In this document: positions 33,869 to 45,500 of the stretch, piece after piece | Numbering within the stretch: the first letter of the stretch is position 1 | Layout of the letters: each line of letters begins with the position of its first letter | From: Crocodylus rhombifer | Lineage: Eukaryota > Chordata > Crocodylia > Crocodylidae | Direction of reading: 5' to 3' | Assembly: GCA_038503035.1 (NCBI GenBank) | Contig: JAVSML010021630.1 | Span: 698,928-762,927 of the forward strand | DNA: 64,000 nucleotides | The notes under the pieces: model-generated | What the model saw: only the letters and a program-made list of their open reading frames with translations | Told to the model about the DNA's origin: nothing | The model's database searches: none | Translations under genes and position numbers: made by a program

Positions 33869-34634
33869 TAGGGGCATGCAAAACAGGCCCTATTTGATTC
33901 GGATTCGGCCTAGATCAGGGACAGTGATTTGATTCGTCGATTCGGATCACTGTCCCTGATTCGATTTGGCCAATTCCGAATCTGACAATTTGATGCTGAT
34001 TCGGTGAATCAGCAATTTGGACTCAGGCACAACTTTAAAAGCTTTTTCTACATATTGAGGTAGCAGCGCGGCTTGTGATCGCTGCAATGGTGGGGTTCAT
34101 GGAGCGTCCCACAGCAGTGCGGGGGGCTCTCCAGCATGCTCAGCGGCGAACCCAGAAATGAACCGGAAGTACTTCTGGGCCTGTTGGAGAGTGCGCTAGG
34201 GCCCCCCCACCCTGTGCCCCCCCTGCCCAGCAATTAGCTGCAGAAGGGACCCCGGGTGCCCCCCAGACCCAGGAGGCACCAGTTGCTGAGCTGGGGGAGC
34301 AAGGTGGGCCTGGCAGCACACTCCCCAGTGGACCTGGAAGTGGACCAGAAGGGCTTCTGGTCCACTTCCAGATCTGCTGCTGAGCGCACTGGGGAGCCTG
34401 CCATGCTTTTGTGGCATGCTGCATCTGCCCCAGCACTGCAGTGATGAGAGCCCCTGCTACCTAGAGGTATGTAGAAAAAACATTTAAAGCTGTGTCTACA
34501 TCTGAAACACCGAATCTGTCTGAATGGATTCAGAGAGATTAAAAGGTCCTCTGATTTGATTCAGAGATTTGGCCATGGAATCAGGCCAAATCTCCACTGA
34601 ATCGAATCAGGGACTGACGCTTCACACAGCCCTA
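33869..34634. mobile_element. hAT element with GATTCGG repeats, copy A
   Basis: 766 bp, ends TAGGGGCATGCAAAACAGGC and in reverse complement TAGGGCTGTGTGAAGCGTCA. It is flanked by a perfect 8-bp duplication CTTAATAA (33861-33868 and 34635-34642). Subterminal GATTCGGATTCGG-type repeats occur on both arms. The inverted homologue is at 52753-53475. Confidence 0.93.
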
Positions 34635-34642
34635 CTTAATAA

Positions 34643-35570
34643 GTGTTTCCTTATGGGATCAGGTTGGCTTTCTGGGTGTGGAGTACTGGCTCCATCATTA
34701 TGTGTTTGGATGATGAGGTATTAGGATGACTCAGGGTGGTCAATTCTCCTGTGAACAGAAGCACCAAATCCCAGCTAACACCATTCTCCACCAGAGGCCC
34801 AGTTCTCTAATGCGTATATTCTTACTTTAATGCTCATATCATACTTCTCTAAGCACTCATGCTCCTGGAAGAGGAATCCATGTTTCTCACTCAGGCTGCT
34901 TGGAAAGCTGTGATTCTTAGTTAATGCTGCAGTTCAAACTATGATACAGGTACTGCTCTTAACAACACTTCTGAAACAACCATATACTTAGCAGGGCACA
35001 TGAACAAATTCAGCATCCTTTCTTATATTGTTTCACAATGGGCCAGGTGTAGAATGCGGTCTTATTTTACAGCTTCCGGTAATAGTCAGAGCTGTATGGC
35101 AAGAAAATCTTTAGCAAACCCAACCTAGCTGTAAACACAACGATGGTCTCTATGCAGTTAGCCCTGCCTATCACGCAGCTGAATAGAGAATGCCATTTAG
35201 AGTCAATACTCGCTATATTCCATTGTCCATTGAAGAGCTCCATAAGATATGGGGTGTAGTTTGCTACCAGACATTCCCCTACCCAAAACAATGACCCACC
35301 AGGCTCTAAATCTAATGGAAAAATTCTGCTTCCAATGTAACCCTGGGATTAATACTCACAATTTGATGGAGTCTCAATTTACACCTGGTGTAACTGGCAG
35401 CAGAGTTAGGCCGCATGCTCTTTGTGTGCACTCTGTTATATGAAGAAAATGCCTCCCCAAATACAGGCTGCGGTATGCAATTAAAATTAATGAGAACGTA
35501 GGGCCTACCACTTTGTGTGTGATGGAAAGTTGGGAAGTAATTACTGGTAGGTCATGCCTACATCTCTCTC
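34643..35570. other. Upstream flank of AMBN, no transposon recognised
   Basis: Unique-looking sequence. No exon is identified. It could contain AMBN upstream regulatory elements. Confidence 0.35.
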
Positions 35571-35578
35571 TCCATTTT

Positions 35579-35606
35579 GATTGGCTAATTAGTCATTTAA
35601 ATAAGG
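35579..35606 (+). promoter_or_regulatory. AMBN: Candidate AMBN core promoter
   Basis: An inverted CCAAT box (ATTGG, 35580-35584) is followed by a TATA-like TTTAAATAAGG (35596-35606). A start site about 30 bp on would be near 35630, just ahead of a sequence ending CAATCAAGGTAATG-like: CAAG at 35731-35734 and donor GTAATG. The distance to the first coding exon (about 0.7 kb) is reasonable. Positional inference only. Confidence 0.4.
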
Positions 35607-35629
35607 TTCATGGCTAGCCTGAGAAAGGG

Positions 35630-35734
35630 AAATTCACAAATGATTGCCATACAAAACCAAGACTTCATCTTGTGAAGGTTTTTGAGACTTGGATCTGCAG
35701 GTTCTAAAAAAGCAACTCAAGCCAGCAAATCAAG
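35630..35734 (+). other. AMBN: Candidate AMBN 5'UTR exon 1
   Basis: Lies downstream of the TATA-like box and ends at a strong donor (CAAG then GTAATG at 35735). No ATG-led frame of interest. SCPP genes usually have a non-coding first exon and the start codon in exon 2, as here. Confidence 0.4.
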
Positions 35735-36454
35735 GTAATGCTAATTGTACTGGTCTGTTGTGGATAAGGCTAGATATTTGTTGTGTAGGGGATCCTTAGG
35801 GTTAGGGCTACTTCCATCAAACATTTTGGTACACTTAGCTGAAAAGTACTTTTGCTGTCAACTTCCCAGCTTGTGACAGAAGATCAATGATTATCCACAA
35901 TTTGGAGTAATGAAATTGGTGGGACTGAACTGTGAATTTTCTATGTGAAGGGATGTAATTATGAAAAGGATTATCATGGGCAAATAGATATTTTGTTTAG
36001 CTGGACAATGTCAGGCCTGCAGGATAAGGAGGATATCATTTAACTAGCCTGCATCTTCCAAGATACTTTAGTGTTTGAAAGCAGAGCAGGCAGAATAGAG
36101 TTTTAACGATAATAGTAATGTTGCACATACCATACCAAGTCTGTATAGCATTCATAATGAAATATTAGTGGCATTTAATTTTACTATACAATTTGTTATT
36201 TGATTTTTCAAATCCCAAACAATTCATACTAGTATTCCCACAAGAGATACCTTACAGCCTATAATCTTAGCATGAACTGGCTATGGGAATTCAGCAGTCC
36301 CCAGATTTAATGATTGAAAATGAATGGGATTTTCATGTAATAATGTACTTGTATTGATAATGATACCGTTTGTTCAGTGCACTATTTAATTTCCAGGAGC
36401 TAAAACTAATCTAAAATTCCCACAACAATTCTGTTCCAGGTAGAGCTCTGAAAT

Positions 36455-36508
36455 ATGAATGTCTGGATGCTGACGTTATGCCTCCTAGGCACAGGGTTTG
36501 CTTTGCCA
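36455..36508 (+). CDS. AMBN: AMBN exon 2: start and signal peptide (18 codons)
   Basis: Encodes MNVWMLTLCLLGTGFALP, a signal peptide likely cleaved after Ala-16. The exon probably starts at 36440 after acceptor TTCCAG. TGA at 36449-36451 is in frame upstream, so this ATG is the start. Donor GTAAGT at 36509. Confidence 0.92.
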
Positions 36509-39500
36509 GTAAGTCATATGCTTATATATCAAATTCTAGGTTGTTTGTTAGGGGAAAATACCTACCAATTTGCCTCTTGGCTTTAATTCCATGTATAGAT
36601 GAATATGATTTGGCAACACAAATTGTACAGCGGGGAGTATACTGACAAGAGAACAGCTCTTGAAAATCAACTTCTAGGAGAACATTTCCCAAATGTTCAG
36701 CATTTTGTAGTTCCTGTTGTTCTCAAGGGAGATGCTGGGTGTTGAAGTGTTTGGAAAACCTGCTCCATTGGGATTTCACTTCTCTAATATACAGATCCTC
36801 CATGCATGAGAATTCAGCACTCAAGGAAACGCCAGATTTTACAGCTAGCATAGCAGTTTGTTCCCTGTTAAAATATGCTCATTTGAAAAATATATTTCTA
36901 TCTTTTGCATTTCAAGACACATTTAAGATCCTCTAGGCAAGTCATAAAGTTCACAAGAGAGTCCTACAATAGGTTGTCATTTTTACCACTTTGTTTGTTT
37001 ATTCTAGTATTATTTTTCCCCATCTCTACAAATCTGTTGAAGAAATGCAGAGAGGGAGAATTAGAAAACCAGAATTAGACTTGTAAAAATTCCCAGGAAT
37101 CAGACTGAACAGAAAGTGTTCAGCATTCTAAACAAAAGGTACAGTTTTCAGAAGTGCTCGGTGTTGACCTTGATTTGGCTTCCATTAAAATCAATGAGAT
37201 GTTGGCCAAAGGATCAAAGCTAAGCCAACAGGAGTTCTGCTATTGACTTCAGGGAAAGGAGAGATAGGCTACTGTTAAGTAGGTTTTTTAAATCCTCTTC
37301 TTCTCACAAAATGCATATATGGTGAAGCTGGTTGAAAAACCCAAAACATATTTATCAAAAGTTTTGCATGATTTGTCTCTTTTTACCGATTTTAAAATTA
37401 ACACAATTCTTTGGATGCTTTGAACAACGCCAGGGTATGTGTATGCAAAAAGCCACCTCTTGGAAGGAAGGTCCCAAAGTCCGCAGTGTAATTTAACACA
37501 ATCTTTTGTGAAAGAAAAACTAAGCTTCCAAATATTACTTCTGGACCTGCAGGAGAAAGGAGGATGTGATTTTGCTCCCTCTAGTCTTTTGTCTTATACT
37601 TAAGCCCTCAATTCTGTATACTTACACTTGTTTGACTTGTAATTAGCTGCAAGTAGGTCCATAGGGATCACTGCATTGAATGACATTATTCAGTCTGTTT
37701 TATATTAGGGCACAGTGGCAGAGCAGGTAAGGGGGTATTACTATGGCTCTAGCCATGCAAGTTTGAGTTTTCATCTGGATCTGTGCCAAAATCCCTAGTA
37801 CAATCCAGCCATACATGGTAACTGGTCATTCAGGCTGGGGAGTCAAAGGCAACTGAACTTGGAGCTGGCCACATCACTCCATTGTGTACCAATGGCTACA
37901 GAAACTGGCATGTCTTAATCACACTAGCCTGATGGGTTGCTAGGCTCAGGATGGACCTTTCACACTTTTTTGGTCCATTAACTATGCATTCATTCAAAAC
38001 AGAGAAGCTCAAGTAGGACAGAGTGATCTCTCTTTCAGCACAGCCAATAGCTTCATGGCTGGGACACCTCTATGGGGAAGTGAGAGATTGAAGTTCAAGT
38101 TCTTGCCCTGTTAATTCTGATTATCGATTTAGGCCTCAACCTAGTTCCTTTTCCTCCCTCAATGAACACTGTCATCACTGGTCTCTTTCTAGTTTTGGTC
38201 ACAACTTGTACACCTGTTCTTGTCAAAACAGAAAAAAGGTTTGGCAGGACATTTCTGATTAACCTCAGTTGTGAAGCTTTGTGGCAGGGACTCTTTCTTT
38301 TGTCCCTGCCTTTTAATTGGGATCTATGGATCCTACCATAATGTTAATATAATAATATAAATAGTAATAAAGTGGGGACATGCACAACTGTAGAGGTCCA
38401 ACTGCTGTGATAATTTTTTATGTTTGTTAATCTTCTGTTATGTGAATCCACAGCATCATCCCTAGCTACAGAACACTGACTTCTCCCTAATATCTTTATC
38501 TTCACACCTCCGTAGGCCCAGGTGAGGAATATATAACCTCTCAAAGCCGGGTGCTAATAGCTGTTCTGTTTGCTTGTAGATGTACCCTCAGCATACTGGG
38601 ACACGTGGAATGGCTAGTATGAGCTTTGAGGTATATGTTTTTCCATTGTTGTGTATATGGCAACCATTTACTTAAAACCCTTGTTGTAACTAGTACAGCG
38701 TGGGTGAGATGAAGCAGGAGGAAGAACAAGCAACTCAGGATTTCACTATCCAGAAAAATGACTTCTCACAGCTAAAGAGGGTCCCCCTCCCCTGGCTAAT
38801 TAACTGAGTAAAATATTCCAAAGTAGACCTGGTTAAAGATGGCATGTGGCTCCCCCTCCTGCTAAATTTCATGAGAATTTTGCAATTTCTTTTTCCAGTG
38901 CCTGCATCTATATATAGAGAGAGCAGATTTAACTTTTAACAATAACCAAATATCTTTTTGAAATCCCCAAATTAGGGAAAATAAAACTAACTCCCATACC
39001 AGAAAAGCTTGTCATGGTTTGGTTTTACAGTTAGGTCTCCTTTTTGATGCATTCAGAAGAGTTCACTCCTTTAACAATCCTTTCTAGCAGATCAGCCCTC
39101 TACCCTCTTGGCTTGGTTCTTGGGAAGTTGTCTAAAAGAAGCTAATACCTGCTGGCTTTTTTCCTCAAGAGAACAATATTAATACTTTTCTGCCAACCCC
39201 TTGATGGTCTCTTTATGTCATCTGAGTAATATGGACAGTGTAACCTAACTCCTTAACTTCTATGTTTGAATCAATCCTTGCTACTTCTGCAAAAACGTAC
39301 ACCTTGTTAATTGCCAATTTATTTTACCTAAATGCAAAAATATTCCTGAGTGAGATTTTCAACAAAACAAAATCAATTGTCCACAAATATTAACTTTGTT
39401 GCCTCAATCTCCCACCTTTTGGGTAAGATAATGCTTTCCAGCTTGAAGAAATCAATGCTGTATCAGCTCATTAATATGTTCACTAGTGATGGGCAAACTT

Positions 39501-42500
39501 CAAGTCAGTAAAAAATGCCTAAGGGAGTTAGACACTCAAATCCAGTTGAAATATAAAGTAAATCGCATATTTAATTTCCTTAGGTTCCTTTGAAAATCCC
39601 TACCCTGGAAGCTAATGCCTAGCCAAACTTTACTGCTCTGGAATTGTATGAACAGAATCTATCATGAGTTTTCTAGTACTTTCTGGCTTCAGGGAAATGA
39701 GACTCTTTCAGAGTGGCTTCAAAACAAAAGTCACAGTGACAAAAAACACTAAAAAGAAAAGAAAGATTTCAGACAAGATGTAGGTATCTCCTCAGTTACA
39801 GTGTTAGGAGAGGGTGGTGGTGGTTACTACGACCTAGCATGTATAAGTTACTTTACAAAGATAAGCCCCTGTCTTTAAGAACTCCCATTTTAAACAGAGA
39901 ACAAATAAGCGAAGCACAAGTTTACTGTTCAGTTTTACTTCATTGGAACCAGCATCTTTTATATAGCCTTGGCTTCAACTTAGCTAATGTGAGTGTATGT
40001 GTATGGGTGGAAACTGGAATTTTCATGAACTCTCAAAGCTGGCTAAACAGCTCCCATTAAGAGGCAATGGTATAATTCCCCTTGGCTTCCCTCTACTCTG
40101 GTCAAACTTAATGGTAAAACTCCTGACTGACTCCTATGGGAGTAGAGTTAAGCAAACACTGCATGCTTTTGAAAATACCAACCTTAGTACTGAGTTCAGT
40201 GAATCTGCACAAAGGGATCAGAAAGTCCGTTGGTTATATGCCATGATTCAGCCATGACAAGGAGCAAATGATGGAATAAAAAGACTATTCTATTTTACCA
40301 CTTCACTAATGCCACAAATACTAAGTGAAGTATTGAAGAAATATTACAGTATTGTAATGATTTTTTTTAACTTAGTGCAAAAGCTCTGCAAGTAATGCAG
40401 CTGCACTCCAGCATAATATGGTAAAATTTAAACACACAAGCAGTCCAGTTAAAGACACCACTGATTGAAGGTAATGTGATGTGAATAAAATTAACATATC
40501 TATAAGTGCTTTGCCGAGTTTGGTCCTGAATAATGTCCCAAACTTTCAAAATTCAAGCTTCACAGGATGTTTCTAACAATATTTTTACATATAATTTTCA
40601 TATTTGTCAAGCTTCTCAGGTGCATCTTCTTTCCTTATTTCATATATAAAACACTCCAGCATAATGATGAGCTGCCGTTACCTGTTAGTTGGTATAGATT
40701 CAGTATGGTTTGTATTATACTAAGCATAATATGACGGTCATTCCATGCTTCATAAAGAGGATTAGAGATACTGTGTAGTTGATTGTTCTGCTTCTAAGGA
40801 AGGATTTCTCATAATCACTCAACAGTAGATAATAGTTTGTATTAGCATTTAGATGAACGGTGAGGATGTCATTAGTAAAAGATTTTTCTGTTTGTTCGTC
40901 AGAAGATGAGACAATATGGTCGACAAAACATGAACATGCTTCCACAGGTACCTATTTATTTTAAAACACTTATTATTTTGAGAAATTTGTGAATATTTTG
41001 GAAAGGTACGTTACTTTATATACACATTTCACAATACTGTTCTATTTGTCAATTTCTTTTCTATAGTAGCAATAAATCGGTAGCAAAGTGGTATTAGTGG
41101 CTGTGGACACTGAAATTATTGGCATTTCAGCCTAAAGACAGCTTCATAGGAATGATGATAACTCTAGGTTTTAGTGACTAAGCATCAAATTAAACACTTA
41201 ATACCCCTTTCTACCTAGAAAACTCAAATGTGTGTGGTCATTAGGGATCATATGCAGAAACAGTTCTGTTGCATATACCCAGACTGAAATAAAGCTTATT
41301 CTTTGAATACAAATTATGAAAAAACCTCCCAGAATTTTGAAGAGGTTTCATTTTTGTGGCTGGTTTGTATGGTGCCATACACTGAATGTGTAGCATACTA
41401 TCATCCTGATGCCAGCAATCAGCCAACTGTCAGCATTAGGATCCCGACAGCCCCAGGTCTGGAACCTGGCTGGGGACTGCTCTGGCTCCAATGCTGACAG
41501 TCAGCTGATTGTCAGCACTGGGATGTGAATTCGCCAGAACCCAGCACCTTAAAAAGCCTTGCCCTGCAGTCTCCAAAAGGCCCTTTAAGGTGCAAGATCC
41601 TAGTGAGCCTCAGGGCATGGGGCAGCTCTGGGGTCTGGGACACAGCCTCTCGGATCAGGAAGGGGAAAGCCTGGGTCTGAGCTGGGACAGGGCTGTTTGG
41701 TGCCAAATCCTGGTGCTGAGCTGAGCATCAGGGTCTGGCACAAGGCAACCAAGGGGGCCAGGACAAAGCCACCCCTGCACAATTGGTAGGATTGGCTTGG
41801 GGGCAGTTCCAGGTTCTGAACCCAGCTGCTTTAATCCTGGGGGATGCCAGGCATGCAGCTGGGGATGGGGGTGTGCAGCGGCACATGCCAGTTTAAAGAT
41901 GCACCCATGCAAGCAGCAGGAGGTGGCAAAAGTTCCTTAATCCCAGCTGCTACCGTGGGACGGCTCTTTAAATGGGCAAGAGCATCTGGGCATGGGGGAA
42001 CTTTCCCCATCCTCAGCCACACTTACCTCTTTAAAAAGGCATCCAGCAGGAGCACCTGGAGATGGAGAAATGCCTCCCATCCCCTACTGGACACACCATT
42101 TTAAGGGGTGTCCAACATGTGCAGCAGGGGATGGGGAAAGCTCCTCCATCCCCAGCTGTATTCACCCATTTAAATGGGAGCTGGGGATGAGGGAGCTTGC
42201 ATGGGTGCCTCTTCAAATTGGCAAGTGTAGTGTGGGGTGGGGGAGTTTCCTCATCCCTCACTACACCATGGGGGGCATTGGGAGCCTGACATCAGGGAGC
42301 CTCTCTCTGATGTTGAGCTTTTAGCACCCAGGAACATAAGAAGGCAGTCAGGCAGGCCTTCAGATGGGGCACCCAGCTGCACGCCTGCCTTCTAAAGGTC
42401 TGGGGCAGTGTGAACTCAGCATCAGTGAAAGGCTCCCCGATGTCAGGCTCACTGCATTCCAGATCTTTAAAAATGTCTTTAACATCCGCCAGCAATCTTA

Positions 42501-45500
42501 GTCTCCTCTCTGTAAAACAGAGATAGTGATACTTGACTTCATCACAGGGGAGAGATGAGGATAAATTTGCAGGACTGTGAGATGTTCAGACACACAGCAC
42601 TGGGACTTCATCAAGTAATTCTCCTTGAAAATTGTTATCAGCATTCAAGGATGATTTTTAGCCCTTGCTTTCAAATACTCAGCACTTTCCATTTTGCTAA
42701 TGTGTCCAGTGCTAAAACAGTGATGAGGTCAAATGTTAGAAAAATTAGGCAGGCTTAACTTGGCCCTCTACTCTCACCAGTCTACAATTAGGCCAGGTCC
42801 AGACATTATACTTTTACTGGTATAAGTGATTGGAAACAGATCTATACCCATAACAGAACAGAAATTTGCCACACAAAACTGGACTATACCCATAACAAAA
42901 CAGAAATTCAGCACACATAAACTAATTTTAAAATGGAAGAACCCAATCTAAGATGCCCACCGCCCTGACCAAAGTGTGAATGTGTGTTCTGTTTGCTGCT
43001 GATCTAAACTATACCACTTACAGAAAAAACTGCGTAACTTAGACTGATTCCACCTTGGGCTTTCTGAATGTCTGTACCTAGCCCTTGTGTATGTCTATGA
43101 CATACATCAGTAACAGCTGACATCATAAACCCCATAACTTATGGAGTCCAGGAACTTTCTGACAAAGCTTGTATGCTGCCTCTATCCCAGCTTACAATGT
43201 AAAGACCATTTAGCTGGATCATGAATGTGAATCAGAACTGAAGAGGCACATAATCAAAAAAGCATCTAATCACTGTGATTGGGAAAAGGTTAAAATAGCT
43301 GTAAAAATCCCCAATGATTGTTGTCTTGTAATCCCCAGTGGCCTTCACACCCTTAAAATATTAACAAAGTTTTTGCATCTGCAAAACTGAACTGTGTCTC
43401 CCTCAAGTTTTAACGAGGGCATGAAATATGATGGTAGGATGGTGCTCACCAAGTCTTGTCCAGTACATGGGTATAATAAAAATTGGCATAAAAGCAGCCT
43501 GAAAATGTCTCCCTCTGCTTTCCCCAATCTCTTAGTATGGTCGATACGACTACGGTGAACCATTTAATTCAGTCTGGCTGCATGGTCTTCTACCACCACA
43601 CTCTTCATTTCCATGGTTACAGCGAAGACCACAGGAACATGAGACCCAACAGGTGAGCATTTTCTCGGCATTGTCTACTTGCCAGGGCTCCAGAAACTGT
43701 GTTCAGGAAATCAGTAAAGGCTCATGCAAGTCAGAAGCACTCTGGAAATGCACCTGCCTATGAGCAGCAGAAGTTAGCCATTTGTGAAGACCTACTGTAG
43801 GCCATTTGTAGCAGACACACTGACAAAATGTCTGTCTTGGTTCTGAAAGTTCTGTTTTCCTATGAATGTCACTCAGTCACCCCAAGGAAACAGATGAAAG
43901 AACGTCATTTAGTGATCATGATCAGCAACAAAATCTTAAGGGAATCAGATAGCCTAAATCCATTGAACCAGGCAAAATTTTCTGAGCATCTTTAAAAAAA
44001 CCAGCTGCTTCTATGGGGCAAGATGGTCTGGTAGCTAAGAGAGCTTAATACCTGATCTGGAATACCTAGATTGCAAATCTCTGATTTGGAATACTCAAAT
44101 TCAGTTCCCTGCTCCATCCAAGATACCTAGTGTACCCTTGGGGAGCTAGGCCACAACACCTAATCTCACATAGGCACCTAATTCAGAGTTGTAGGCAGAT
44201 GCCTCAGTTCCAGAGAGAGGTAGTATTTCAGAGACCCCATCCCTTTGGCATTTCCTATTGGCTGCTTTATGTGTTCCCTTCCGATCCTAGGCATCAAGAG
44301 TTCCCCATTTAAAGTGTTGGGAATTTCAAGTTCTGGCCCCACAGCCTGATTTTTAGGCACAGCAATAGTCAGTGCTATTAAGTTCTGGAATCTGGCTGCA
44401 AGTCTCTCTGCATCTCAGTACCCCATCTATAAAGTAGATAGTACCTTGCCTCACAAGTGCATTGGGAAGATAAATGGTATGGTTTAAGCAGGAAGGGGTA
44501 TAGAGATTCCTAAGATGGATAGAGGCCTCTAAGTGAGAGAAATCAAGACTCTTCTTTTAAATTTAGTTTGGAAAAAATGGCATTGTGTAAATAGCGTATG
44601 TTAATTATGCACCCTTAACACTTACAGTCAGGTTGTTGGAAAGGTAATACTGAGTACACCTTGAGATTCTGTCCTCTTCCAGGTGATTAGAGGGGACTGT
44701 GGACCTAGATGTAAACACAGTTGTAGAAAACAATCTGTTTTCATCACATTGCATAAGAAAAAATGTTATGACAACTGTAAAGTCTGCACTGTAACATACT
44801 GGATTAGGAATTGCTTGCAAATAATATAGATAAAAGACAAGGCAATTCAATGCAATGAAGCATGGGTTTTCAATGCTGGGGCCCAAAGAGGCTTCAGAGG
44901 GTTGAGACAGCAATGCTGGCCTCATTTTTCAGTAGGCTGAGTGATTCAGTTCTCTAAGTTAAATTTCTTTGATATAATTAACTACCACTCTCCTATCCTT
45001 TTTCTCCTGGCTGCACCTCTTCCTGTCACAGTATGAATATGCAATGCCTGTACATCCACCACCTCTGCCATCACAGCAGACCCCACTTCAGCCACAGCAA
45101 CCAAGATTACAGGCTCAGAATCCTTCCCTGCACTCAATGCTGCCCTCAAAGCAAGGTCAAATACAGCAGAACGACGTGTTGCCACCCATCCAAGTGGGAC
45201 AGCCACCACTGCAGCAAGGAGAACTGCCTGGGATTCAACAACTGATACCAGCAGACAAGCAGCTACAGGTAGCTATTGAAGGCCAAGGTGGATTAAATCA
45301 AAGCCCATGGAAATCAGTGAGTGAGCTGCCACTGGTGTGAGCAGACTTTGGATAAGGCCTGTGCAGTGGCTAATTTGTCAAGCCTACACTAACGTTTGAA
45401 TGTATTTACATTAATTATACGGCGTCACCACACAATTATCTTTTATTGTGCTAAATTTCTTGAAACAACTGGACTTACGGGTGATGATTACTTGAAAAAA

